The notes beneath the pieces are model-generated. The model did no database searches. It was not told the origin of the DNA and saw only the letters and a program-made list of their open reading frames with translations. Made by a program: the position numbers and the translations under genes. Positions 20,533 to 28,226 of a stretch of 64,000 bases of DNA are shown piece after piece. This DNA is from Streptomyces sp. CB01580 (GTDB taxonomy: Bacteria > Actinomycetota > Actinomycetes > Streptomycetales > Streptomycetaceae). The stretch covers positions 143,814-207,813 of the forward strand of contig NZ_LIXJ01000002.1 of the NCBI RefSeq assembly GCF_001905795.1, given 5' to 3'. Within the stretch, counting starts at the first letter, position 1; every line of letters starts with the position of its first letter.

Positions 20533-22023
20533 TCAGCGGCGACGCAGCCGCTTGCGGACCTTCCGCGCGACCGCGCGCCAGTCCACGGCGACCAGCACCA
20601 CACGCCCGTCCGGCCGCTGTGCCAGCCGCGCCGCCATCGGCCGGACCCCGTGCGCGTACAGCCGCTTGGCGCGTGCCCGGTCCGGGAGGGGGTGCCGCTT
20701 CCCGCCCCCGTCGGGTGCCGGGAGCAGCACCGGCACGTCGTGGCTGCCCCGGCCGTCGTCCGCCGTCACGCGAAGCAGGATGTCCCACCGGCCGGGGCGG
20801 TGGGCGTACCGGTGGAGGCCGAGCGGGTCCAGGACGACACGGGCGGTCAGCGGGTCGTCGGTGGGCGTGGCCCTCCCCACGGGAATCAGCACCTCGTAGC
20901 CGTCGGCGTGGCGCAGCGCGACGCTGTGCCGGACCCGACGCGAACCGGTGCCGCGATAGTGCGAGCTGCGCACCAGCAGGGCCGCCCGCCGTCCGCCGTC
21001 GAGCCACTCCAGGGCGTCGGGGCCGGGTTCGAGTTCGGCCCAGGCGAGGCTGTCGTGGCGGGACAGGGAGAGCAGTTCATCGATCCGCCCGCCCTCGCGC
21101 AGCAGCCGGGCGCGCAGCTGGACGAGCGGTGAGAATCCGGTCATGACCTCCTGCGGAATGAACTCGCGCAGCACCTCGCCCGCGATGCGGGCGTACGACT
21201 CCTGGTGCTCGGCGGAGGGCCAACGATGGTAGTTCGGACCGAACTTCGCCATCAGCTCCACCTTGGCGAACCGCACGAGCAGCTCGTTGCGCCGCTCGCC
21301 GGGCTCGGTCAGTTCCACGATCGAGCCCAGGGCCGCGCGCACCGCCGAGTAGAACGACTCGGCCGGTGGCTGCTGCTTCGTCAGATGGGCGAACCCCTCG
21401 CGATCGACGAGGTAGTAGCAGTCGTAGTCGGCGACCACCGAGATCGCCCGCGCCCGCAGATAGGCGGGGACGATGAACGGCTGTTCCTCCGCCAGCCGCA
21501 CCCCTTCGGCGAAGCGCAGACCGTGTTCCACCACGAGCGAGCGCCTGAAGAGTTTCTGCGGGGTCAGGCTGAACATCGCCCTGGTCGACCACACGTCGCC
21601 CCGGTCGACGGTCGCGGCGAAGGGCTCGGTCGGGGCGCCCCGGCCCACGCCCCGGATCCGGCCCAGCACCACGTCCGAGTCGTTGCGCTCGGCGATCTCC
21701 ACCATCCGCCGCAGCGCGTCCGGGCCCAGGTAATCGTCCGGGTCGGCGAAGAACAGGAACTCGCCCCTCGCCATGTCCATACCCCGGTTGCGAGGACCGC
21801 CGGGGGCCCCGGAATTGCTCTGGTGCACGACTCTGACGTTGGGGTGCCGCTCGGCCCACCCGTCCAGTACCGCACCGCCGGCGTCGGTGGAACCGTCGTT
21901 CACGGCAACGACCTCGACGCGCTCGAACCCCAGGCTCTGCCGCGCGATCGACTCCAGGCATTCGTCCAGGAAATCGGCGGCGTTGTAGACCGGGATGATC
22001 ACGGTGACCGTTACGTCACTCAT
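20533..22023 (-). CDS. Family 2 glycosyltransferase with C-terminal accessory domain
   Basis: The 496 residues start with a GT-A domain: VTVTVIIPVYNAADFLDECLESIARQ, VVAVNDGSTDAGG, and the donor-binding DxD region EFLFFADPDDYLGPDALRRM. About residues 225-330 are helical. The last 170 residues are beta-rich (ARVVLDPLGLHRYAHRPGRWDILLRV) and resemble the accessory region of wall-teichoic-acid glycosyltransferases such as TarS, from memory. It would add sugars to a cell-wall polymer, but the substrate is not shown. The ATG at 22023 has GGAGAGG 6 bases upstream. It appears monocistronic. Confidence 0.85.
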   Translation of the reverse strand: MSDVTVTVIIPVYNAADFLDECLESIARQSLGFERVEVVAVNDGSTDAGGAVLDGWAERHPNVRVVHQSNSGAPGGPRNRGMDMARGEFLFFADPDDYLGPDALRRMVEIAERNDSDVVLGRIRGVGRGAPTEPFAATVDRGDVWSTRAMFSLTPQKLFRRSLVVEHGLRFAEGVRLAEEQPFIVPAYLRARAISVVADYDCYYLVDREGFAHLTKQQPPAESFYSAVRAALGSIVELTEPGERRNELLVRFAKVELMAKFGPNYHRWPSAEHQESYARIAGEVLREFIPQEVMTGFSPLVQLRARLLREGGRIDELLSLSRHDSLAWAELEPGPDALEWLDGGRRAALLVRSSHYRGTGSRRVRHSVALRHADGYEVLIPVGRATPTDDPLTARVVLDPLGLHRYAHRPGRWDILLRVTADDGRGSHDVPVLLPAPDGGGKRHPLPDRARAKRLYAHGVRPMAARLAQRPDGRVVLVAVDWRAVARKVRKRLRRR

Positions 22024-22257
22024 GTCGACCTCTCCGCAGTTGCTCTCACGCTCCGGACGGGCGTGACACCGTCCAGACCGTCGTTGTGCGGGGAGGGTTG
22101 CCTGCTGCGGACAGCGGATCCCAACGATGGCGCGCGCGACATCCGTCCGTCCGCGGCCGTTCACCGGGGCGTTCGAAAAAGGCGGCGAAAGGGGTATTTC
22201 TCCGATAGTTGAATGGCGCCCGGTCCACGCGCCTCGGCGGCCCGTGGACCGGGGCCG

Positions 22258-22668
22258 TCAGAGGGCGCCGACCAGTCGTGACGGGGTGCCGGACGCGGTG
22301 GGCGGGGCTGTCGCCGCCGTGTGGGCGTCCATGCGCTCGGCCGCGAGGATCGCGACGACGGTGTCGGCGCGGGACGCGGCCACCACCAGCGCCCGGCCCG
22401 CGAGGGCGTGTGCGCGGCGGTGGAGGGTGGGCGCGGGTGCTTCGCTCCGGCCGACGTGCCGGGCCGGCGGCGTACCGCGCAGCCGGGCGACCTGCTCGGC
22501 GATACGGTCGCCCGCCGCGTCCAGCCCCAGTTCGTCGGTGACCGCGAGCAGCGCGGCCAGGTGTCCGGCGAGCTGGATGTCCAGCTCCTCCTCGCGGGAG
22601 CGGTGCGGGAAGTCGCCGACGTGGTCGGCCGGTGTGTGGACCGATTTGGTGCGGATCGGCTCGTACAT
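22258..22668 (-). CDS. Conserved-looking hypothetical helical protein
   Basis: A 136-residue cytoplasmic protein with no recognised motif. About residues 20-60 (HRSREEELDIQLAGHLAALLAVTDELGLDAAGDRIAEQVARLRG) and 83-115 (HRRAHALAGRALVVAASRADTVVAILAAERMDAH) are amphipathic helices that could form a helical bundle. The ATG at 22668 is preceded by a strong AGGAGG 6 bases upstream. An AT-rich dyad about 40 bases upstream suggests specific regulation. The function is unknown. Confidence 0.75.
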   Translation of the reverse strand: MYEPIRTKSVHTPADHVGDFPHRSREEELDIQLAGHLAALLAVTDELGLDAAGDRIAEQVARLRGTPPARHVGRSEAPAPTLHRRAHALAGRALVVAASRADTVVAILAAERMDAHTAATAPPTASGTPSRLVGAL

Positions 22669-22705
22669 GGATGGCCTCCTGGTGTCGCAGTAGGGCCATC
22701 CTACA

Positions 22706-22720
22706 TTAGATTTAGTCTAA
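22706..22720. promoter_or_regulatory. AT-rich dyad upstream of the 22258-22668 gene
   Basis: TTAGATTTAGTCTAA (5+5+5 dyad) overlaps the 11-bp palindrome TTTAGTCTAAA at 22711-22721. This is a striking AT island in DNA above 70 percent GC. It resembles the size and composition of Fur-superfamily boxes, but it does not match a consensus I can name. Confidence 0.45.
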
Positions 22721-22748
22721 AGTTGTCTGCGGTCGAGGTGCGGGTGGT

Positions 22749-22771
22749 GTCCGGCCGCGGCGGGGCCGGAC
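22749..22771 (-). terminator. 8-bp stem hairpin after the aminotransferase gene
   Basis: GTCCGGCC at 22749-22756 and GGCCGGAC at 22764-22771 pair around a 7-base loop, 41 bases beyond the stop of the minus-strand aminotransferase and ahead of the next gene's promoter. Confidence 0.5.
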
Positions 22772-22811
22772 GTCGCGGCCGGGTCCGTTCGGCGGGGCGG
22801 GCATCGACCTG

Positions 22812-24023
22812 TCAAGGCTGGCCGTATCCGTCCAGGAAGTGCGCGATCCTGGTCACCGCGTCCGTCAGGTCCTCGGCCGAGGGCAGGGTCACGACGCGGA
22901 AGTGGTCGGGCTCCGGCCAGTTGAACCCGGTGCCGTGCACGACCATGATCTTCTCGGCCCGCAGCAGGTCGAGCACCATCTGCCGGTCGTCCTTGATCTT
23001 GTAGACCTTGGGATCGAGGCGCGGGAAGAGATACAGCGCCCCCTTCGGCTTCACACACGTCACGCCCGGGATCCGGGTCAGCAGGTCGTACGCGACGTCC
23101 CGCTGCTCCCGCATCCGACCGCCCGGCAGCACCAGCTCGTCGATCGACTGCCGTCCGCCGAGGGCGGTGGCCACGGCGTGCTGGGACGGCATGTTGGCGC
23201 AGAGCCGCATGTTGGCGAGGATCGTCAGACCCTCGATGTACGAGGCGGCGTGCGCCTTCGGGCCGCAGACCGCCAGCCAGCCCGACCGGTATCCGGCCAC
23301 CCGGTAGTTCTTGGAGAGCCCGTTGAAGGTGAGCACCAGCAGGTCGGGGGCGATCGTCGCGGTGGGGGTGTGGGTGGCGCCGTCGTACAGGATCCGGTCG
23401 TAGATCTCGTCCGAGCAGACGACCAGGTTGTGCCGCCGGGCGATCTCCGTGAGCCCGCGCAGCATCGCGTCGTCGTAGACCGCGCCCGTCGGATTGTTCG
23501 GGTTGATGATCACGAGCGCCTTGGTGCGGTCGGTGATCCTCCGCTCGATGTCGGCGAGGTCCGGCATCCAGTCGGACTGCTCGTCGCAGCGGTAGTGCAC
23601 CGCCGTGCCGCCCGCCAGCGAGACCGACGCCGTCCACAGCGGGTAGTCCGGAGCGGGTACCAGCACCTCGTCGCCGTCGTCGAGCAGCGCCTGCATCGAC
23701 ATCTGGATCAGCTCGGAGACGCCGTTGCCCAGATAGACGTCCTCGACATCGAGCTCGATGCCCTTGGTCTGGTAGTGCTGCACCACCGCCCGCCGCGCGG
23801 ACAGCAGCCCTTTCGCGTCGCCGTAGCCGTGCGCCCCGGAGAGGTTGCGCAGTATGTCCTCGAGGATCTCGGGCGGGCACTCGAACCCGAACGCGGCAGG
23901 GTTGCCGGTGTTGAGCTTGAGGATGCGATGACCGGCCGCCTCCAGCCGCATCGCCTCCTCCAGCACGGGGCCCCGGATTTCGTAACAGACGTTGGCGAGC
24001 TTCGTGGACTGGATGACCTGCAT
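22812..24023 (-). CDS. alaA: AlaA-type glutamate-pyruvate aminotransferase
   Basis: Fold-type I PLP aminotransferase closely matching my memory of E. coli AlaA (YfbQ) across its length: SxKLANVCYEIRGPVLEEA, KLNTGNPAAFGFECPPEIL, GYGDAKGLLSARRAVVQHYQ and LVPAPDYPLWTASVSLAGG. The PLP Lys is in FNGLSKNYRVAGYRSGW (Lys238). The 403-residue length agrees with the family. It should interconvert pyruvate/alanine with 2-oxoglutarate/glutamate. The start at 24023 lacks a clear ribosome binding site but is where homology begins; the upstream frame is low-complexity. A hairpin follows the stop. Confidence 0.92.
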   Translation of the reverse strand: MQVIQSTKLANVCYEIRGPVLEEAMRLEAAGHRILKLNTGNPAAFGFECPPEILEDILRNLSGAHGYGDAKGLLSARRAVVQHYQTKGIELDVEDVYLGNGVSELIQMSMQALLDDGDEVLVPAPDYPLWTASVSLAGGTAVHYRCDEQSDWMPDLADIERRITDRTKALVIINPNNPTGAVYDDAMLRGLTEIARRHNLVVCSDEIYDRILYDGATHTPTATIAPDLLVLTFNGLSKNYRVAGYRSGWLAVCGPKAHAASYIEGLTILANMRLCANMPSQHAVATALGGRQSIDELVLPGGRMREQRDVAYDLLTRIPGVTCVKPKGALYLFPRLDPKVYKIKDDRQMVLDLLRAEKIMVVHGTGFNWPEPDHFRVVTLPSAEDLTDAVTRIAHFLDGYGQP

Positions 24024-24353
24024 GTCCCGGAGCTTACGGCCGGGCCTCCGGGGGCGCCGGGCTTTCGTCGCCGGTTGCCCCGCCCGGCGCATCGGGTCGC
24101 CGTCACCGTGTCTTCCATAGCCATGCGTCCCCCGTCCCCGGACCGTGGGATCGCCGGTCGGGGACGGGGCGGGGCTTGGAATGGGCCGGAACGGGGACGT
24201 GACGCACACGGACGGGTGAGATGGGACACGTGCGTGTCCCGGACGCTCGCGTGGGCGGCGCGTTCCCGAGAGCTCCGGTCCGGGCAGGGGGCGGGCGCCC
24301 TCGGGGCCGGGACCGGAGTCTGGGCCGGCACCGGGCGCGTGGTCGGCAGGAAG
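24024..24353. other. 330-bp gap between the aminotransferase and an AraC-domain fragment
   Basis: No coding frame is convincing. The gap contains an 8-bp dyad, GGGACACG (24223-24230) with CGTGTCCC (24233-24240), which could be a regulatory site. The HTH portion expected before the downstream effector-domain fragment is absent from this sequence. Confidence 0.5.
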
Positions 24354-24794
24354 GTGCGGGTTCCGCTGGTGCACGAGGGGGCGAATCCGGCCATCGTCGC
24401 TTTCGTCCGGGGCATCGGCGAGGACACCGTACGACGCATCGGCGAACTGTCCGATCAGGAGCCGCGCGGAATCGTCGGGGTGAGCGACGATCTCGCGGCG
24501 AGCAGGGCGGAGGGGACCGAACTCGACTACTACCACGGCGTGGTGACGGGCTCGGCCGTGCCCGGGGACCTGGACGCGCTGGAGGTCCCGGCGGGCACCT
24601 GGGCCGTCTTCGGGAGTTCGGGACCCTTCCCGCAGGCGCTCCAGTACCTGTGGCGGGACGTCTTCACCCAGTGGTTCCCGTCCCATTCGTACCGGAGCCG
24701 GCCGGGGCCCGAGATCCTGAGCACCCGGCTGTCGGAGGACGGCGGCCGGGCCGACGCCGAGCTCTGGATCCCGGTGGAGCACGTGACCGGCTGA
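24354..24794 (+). pseudogene. GyrI-like effector domain, remnant of an AraC-family regulator
   Basis: The open frame from a GTG at 24354 gives 146 residues (VRVPLVHEGANPAIVAFV, ELDYYHGVV, LEVPAGTWAVFGSSGPFPQA, WFPSHSYRSRPGPEIL, ADAELWIPVEHV). This is the C-terminal ligand-binding domain normally carried by AraC/XylS-type regulators. Similarity begins a few residues before the GTG (RVVGRK), but there is no DNA-binding domain upstream. It may be a truncated gene or a free-standing GyrI-like protein. Its TGA stop at 24792-24794 is also the left copy of the presumed 3-bp target duplication of the adjacent mobile element. Confidence 0.6.
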
Positions 24795-24967
24795 GAGCCT
24801 GTCGGGTGACCTCTGGCCGGGCGGCCACGCCCTGGCACGCACGCTTCCGGCGTTGCCGGGATGTCCCGGTAGCGCCGCTACCAGGACATCCCGGGACATC
24901 CCGGCGCCTTGGAATCGCACGCACCACGTCGCGTCCGCTTTCCGGCCGAAGGTCACCCGACAGGCTC
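24795..24967. mobile_element. 173-bp MITE-like inverted-repeat element
   Basis: The ends are perfect 18-bp inverted repeats: GAGCCTGTCGGGTGACCT at 24795-24812 and AGGTCACCCGACAGGCTC at 24950-24967. Both sides are flanked by TGA (24792-24794 and 24968-24970), a 3-bp TNA-type duplication as made by some IS5-family transposases. The interior is an imperfect long palindrome centred near 24877 (GGGATGTCC and GGACATCCC arms around GGTAGCGCCGCTACC). There is no transposase frame. This looks like a miniature element mobilised in trans. The IS-family link is inference. Confidence 0.7.
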
Positions 24968-25167
24968 TGAGGCGGTCGGCGCCGGGTCCGGTCGGGGCAC
25001 ATGGCGGCTCCGGGTCGGCCCGTCGTGGACCGGGCCCGAGCATTGGCCGGAAATCGCCCCTTGTTGGGGATCCCCTCCGTACGCAAGCATGCGCATGTCA
25101 AATCGAAGGAACTTCGGTAGCCGGGGTCGTCGAGGCCCCGCGCATGTCGCTGGAGGGGACCCCCCAC

Positions 25168-26058
25168 ATGAAAAAGCCTCTCGTCGGTGCGCTCTTCGCC
25201 GTTCTGCTTCTCGGGGCGGGAACCGCACCCGCCGTCGCGGCCACCGGCCAGGAAGCGGCGACGGCCGGCAAGGCGGCGGTCGGCACGGCCGCGGCCGACA
25301 CGGTCAAGGCGAAGGTCACGCCCCGGGCGGTCAACTTCGCCGGGACCGTGGCGCTCAGCAACTGTTCCGGCTCCGTCGTCCGTACGCCCGACTCCCAGCC
25401 CTCCGACCCCGCGCTGGTGCTCTCCAACGGGCACTGCATGGAGACGGGCTTCCCGGGCCCCGGTCAGGTGGTGTTCAACCGGTCGTCCAGCCGTAGCTTC
25501 ACCCTGCTGAACGCCTCCGGCAGCGGCGTCGCCACGCTGCGGGCCAGCAAGATCGCGTACGGGACGATGACGGACACCGACATCTCGGTGTACCAACTCA
25601 CCAGCACCTACGCGCAGATCGAGAGCAACTACGGCATCAAGGCGCTGGAGCTCAACACCGCGCACCCCGTCCAGGGCACCGCGATCACGGTGGTCTCCGG
25701 CTACTGGAAGCGCACGTACTCCTGCAACGTGGACGGATTCGTCTACCGGCTCAAGGAAGGCCAGTGGACCTGGAAGGACTCGGTCCGCTACACCTCCGCC
25801 TGCCAGACCATCGGCGGCACGTCCGGCTCCCCGGTGATCGACAACGCCACCGGCAAGGTCGTCGCGGTCAACAACACCGGCAACGAGAACGGCCAGAGCT
25901 GCACGGACAACAACCCGTGCGAGGTGGACGAGAGCGGCAATGTGACGGTGCGCAAGGGAATCAACTACGCCCAGCAGACCTACGGCCTCGTGCCGTGCAT
26001 CGGCCCGGGCAACAAGTTCGACCTCAACCGGGCGGGATGCGCCCTGCCCAAGCCGTGA
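25168..26058 (+). CDS. Secreted trypsin-like serine protease
   Basis: The 296 residues start with a Sec signal peptide (MKKPLVGALFAVLLLGAGTAPAVAA, cleaved near residue 25), then a propeptide-like Ala/Thr segment. The S1-type triad is visible as SNGHCM (His), TMTDTDISVYQL (Asp) and TIGGTSGSPVIDN (Ser). Paired cysteines at NCSG/GHC, SCNV, ACQT, SCTD/NPC, PCIG and GCALP suggest disulfides. The ATG at 25168 follows GGAGGGG by 9 bases, so the upstream MSLEGTPH reading is rejected. A 17-bp stem terminator follows. Substrate preference cannot be told. Confidence 0.88.
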   Translation: MKKPLVGALFAVLLLGAGTAPAVAATGQEAATAGKAAVGTAAADTVKAKVTPRAVNFAGTVALSNCSGSVVRTPDSQPSDPALVLSNGHCMETGFPGPGQVVFNRSSSRSFTLLNASGSGVATLRASKIAYGTMTDTDISVYQLTSTYAQIESNYGIKALELNTAHPVQGTAITVVSGYWKRTYSCNVDGFVYRLKEGQWTWKDSVRYTSACQTIGGTSGSPVIDNATGKVVAVNNTGNENGQSCTDNNPCEVDESGNVTVRKGINYAQQTYGLVPCIGPGNKFDLNRAGCALPKP

Positions 26059-26073
26059 GCCGCTGAGCCCTCC

Positions 26074-26114
26074 GTCGCCGTGGCCGCCCGTGCCGACCGG
26101 GCGGCCACGGCGAC
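26074..26114. terminator. 17-bp perfect stem terminator after the protease gene
   Basis: GTCGCCGTGGCCGCCCG at 26074-26090 pairs exactly with CGGGCGGCCACGGCGAC at 26098-26114 around a 7-base loop. It is among the longest perfect hairpins in the window and lies between the protease and the convergent TetR gene. Confidence 0.8.
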
Positions 26115-26159
26115 GCCGTGCGTCGGGGTCCGGGGCTCGCGGGCTCGGGGCCTGCGGGC

Positions 26160-27113
26160 TCAGGGCCTGCCCGTGCGCCTGATCGCCGCCTCGATCCCGT
26201 CGAGCAGTACGTCGAGGCCGACAGTGAACGTCTTCCGTGCCTCGCGTTCCAGGAACGGCATCGTCTCCTCGTCGCCCTCGGCCGAGCCGTCGCCCGCCTC
26301 CTCGCTGTGCCCGCCTCCGCCGTCGCCCTCGTCCTCGCCCCTGTCCGTGACGGACGGCGGTCGCGGCGCGCCGGCGCGTTCCATCGCGCTCAGGCTCGGA
26401 TAGCGGTCCGCGAAGTCCGGAGCCACCTCGCCCAGCAGCGCCGAGCGGGCGAACCACCACTCCTCGTCCGGCTCGCCCGTCGCCACCGCCGCCTCCCGCG
26501 CCTCGGCGACCGTTCCGGCGCAGCCCCGCACGAAGTGGGTCAGCGTGCCCACCAGTCGTCGCACCAGCCGCGCTTCGAGCCCGGTTCGGGTCAGCAGGCG
26601 TACGAGGGTGTCCAGTGCGGCGTACTCGTGCGGGCCGAGGACTGGACGGGCCTGGGAGACCTGGAGCACCCAGGGGTGGCGCAGAAGGAATTCGAGCGTG
26701 TCCCGCGCCCATGCGGTCAGCCCGGCCCGCCAGTCGTCGCCGCCCGGCCGCTCCCCTTCGGCGCCCGGGTGCCTGCCGCCCTCCGGTGCGTGAGCCTCGG
26801 TGAAGGCCGCGTAGTCGCGGGGCAGTTCGGCGTGGACCGCGTCGTACATGAGGTCCAGCAGCTCGCCCTTGCTGGGGACGTACGTGTACAGCGCCATCGC
26901 CGTGCGGTCCAGCCGCTCGCCCACCGCGCGCATCGAGAGCGCGGCCATGCCCTCCTCGTCGGCGACGGAAATCGCGGCGGTCACGATCGCGTCCACGCTC
27001 AGTCCCGGCCGGGGGCCCGGACCGGGGGTGCGACGCGGCTGCTCCGGCCGCTCCGCGCGCCACAGCAGGGACATCGAACGCCGGGCGTCGCCCTGTCCGG
27101 CATAGACCACCAC
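26160..27113 (-). CDS. TetR-family regulator (TetR_C-type) divergent from a siderophore reductase
   Basis: A 317-residue regulator. The HTH region is LSVDAIVTAAISVADEEGMAALSMRAVGERLDRTAMALYTYVPSKGELLDLMYD (about residues 38-91), followed by a TetR_C_1-like ligand domain (PWVLQVSQARPVLGPHEYAALDTLV). An acidic Gly/Asp/Glu-rich insert (EDEGDGGGGHSEEAGDGSAE) lies near the C-terminus. I choose the GTG at 27113, 6 bases after AAGGAG; the TTG at 27119 abuts the site. Two operator copies lie in the 86-base divergent region with the siderophore-interacting protein, so it probably represses both genes. Confidence 0.88.
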   Translation of the reverse strand: MVVYAGQGDARRSMSLLWRAERPEQPRRTPGPGPRPGLSVDAIVTAAISVADEEGMAALSMRAVGERLDRTAMALYTYVPSKGELLDLMYDAVHAELPRDYAAFTEAHAPEGGRHPGAEGERPGGDDWRAGLTAWARDTLEFLLRHPWVLQVSQARPVLGPHEYAALDTLVRLLTRTGLEARLVRRLVGTLTHFVRGCAGTVAEAREAAVATGEPDEEWWFARSALLGEVAPDFADRYPSLSAMERAGAPRPPSVTDRGEDEGDGGGGHSEEAGDGSAEGDEETMPFLEREARKTFTVGLDVLLDGIEAAIRRTGRP

Positions 27114-27123
27114 TTGCAACTCC

Positions 27124-27174
27124 TTACGCCATAAAGTAATTTCGCCGAGGCGATTTCAATTCCTTATGGCGTAA
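27124..27174. promoter_or_regulatory. Twin operator sites in the TetR/siderophore-reductase divergent promoter
   Basis: TTACGCCATAA at 27124-27134 and its exact reverse complement TTATGGCGTAA at 27164-27174 are 40 bp apart centre to centre. The wider contexts TCCTTACGCCATAAAGTA and TCCTTATGGCGTAAAGTA are near-identical in the same direction, so each is a near-palindromic site of TTTACGCC type, as used by TetR_C_1 regulators. Confidence 0.7.
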
Positions 27175-27199
27175 AGTATCAGGAGAGGTCGGTGTCGGG

Positions 27200-28105
27200 A
27201 TGGGTAACGCGTTGCCTGTGTCGTACGTGCGGGTCGTGGGCGTGGAGCGGATCACTCCGCGGGTCGCGCGTGTCTCCTTCGCCGCGGACGTGGGCGAGGG
27301 CGCGGACGTGCGGAGTCTCGCGGAGATCCTGGAGGACCGTCCCGATCAGCAGATGAAACTGTGCTTCCCCCGGGAGGGGCAGGACGTGCCCCGGCTCCCG
27401 GTGCCCGACGCCGACGACGCGCACGGCATGCGGTGGTACGAGGCGTACCTCGCGATCCCCGAGCCCGAACGTCCGCTCATGCGAAGCTTCACCGTGCGCG
27501 GGTACGACCGCGCGAGCGGTGTGATGACGGTCGACTTCGTGCTGCACGGTGACGACGGCCCCGCCGCCCGCTGGGGCCGGGGCGCGCGCCCGGGGGAGGT
27601 GCTCGGCATGGTCGGCCCGTCGGCGGCGTACGCCCGGCCGCTGCCCGCGGCCGACTGGTTGCTGCTGGCCGGTGACGAGACGGCGCTCCCGGCGATCGGG
27701 ACGCTCCTGGAGTCCCTGCCGGCCGGGTCGCGCGCGGTCGTGTACGCCGAGGTCGCCGACGCGGCGGAGCACCGGATGCTGCACTCGCCGGGCGAGGTGT
27801 CCGTCCACTGGGTGGACCGGGACCGGGGCGGGGCATTGGTGGACGCGGTACGGGCGGCCGAACTGCCCCCCGGGCCGGGGGCCGCCTGGCTGGCCGGTGA
27901 GGCCGGGGCGGTACGGGCGCTGCGCCGTCACCTGGTCGGGGAACGCGGACTGCCCCGGAACGCCGTGGAGTTCAGCGGCTACTGGCGGGCGAACCTGACC
28001 CAGGACGACGCGCCGACCGAGGAGGACCTGGCCTGGGCCAGGGAACGGGCGGCGGAGGTGGCAGAGGCGACGAAGGCGGCGGAGGAGGTGACGGAGGCCT
28101 CGTAG
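27200..28105 (+). CDS. Siderophore-interacting protein (FAD-dependent ferric-siderophore reductase)
   Basis: The 301 residues match the ViuB-like family. The FAD-binding beta-barrel ends in the motif RSFTVRGYD at about residues 95-103, followed by VDFVLHGDDGPAARWGRGARPGEVLGMVGPS. The NAD(P)H/SIP domain begins with DWLLLAGDETALPAIGTLLESLP and contains WLAGEAGAVRALRRHL and FSGYWR. It would release iron by reducing ferric siderophores in the cytoplasm. The C-terminal 30 residues are a charged helix. AGGAGAGG at 27181-27188 precedes the ATG. No siderophore transporter is adjacent. Confidence 0.9.
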   Translation: MGNALPVSYVRVVGVERITPRVARVSFAADVGEGADVRSLAEILEDRPDQQMKLCFPREGQDVPRLPVPDADDAHGMRWYEAYLAIPEPERPLMRSFTVRGYDRASGVMTVDFVLHGDDGPAARWGRGARPGEVLGMVGPSAAYARPLPAADWLLLAGDETALPAIGTLLESLPAGSRAVVYAEVADAAEHRMLHSPGEVSVHWVDRDRGGALVDAVRAAELPPGPGAAWLAGEAGAVRALRRHLVGERGLPRNAVEFSGYWRANLTQDDAPTEEDLAWARERAAEVAEATKAAEEVTEAS

Positions 28106-28226
28106 CCCGCATGGCCCTCATGGGGCTCATGGACCTCATGGGCTCCGCCGGGGCCCGGGGGCGCTGTGGTCCTTATGCGAGGGCTTCCGGTCCTCGCCCC
28201 GTCCCTCACCCCGTACTGTCCGCCCC

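Noticed and set aside
22839..24353. Plus-strand frame leading into the GyrI-like fragment, as a possible N-terminal domain
   Set aside because: It is antisense to the aminotransferase and contains no helix-turn-helix; only the part from about 24340 is protein-like.
24664..27063. Long minus-strand open frame across the protease and TetR genes
   Set aside because: It crosses two real genes and the mobile element, and contains no family motif; a high-GC shadow frame.
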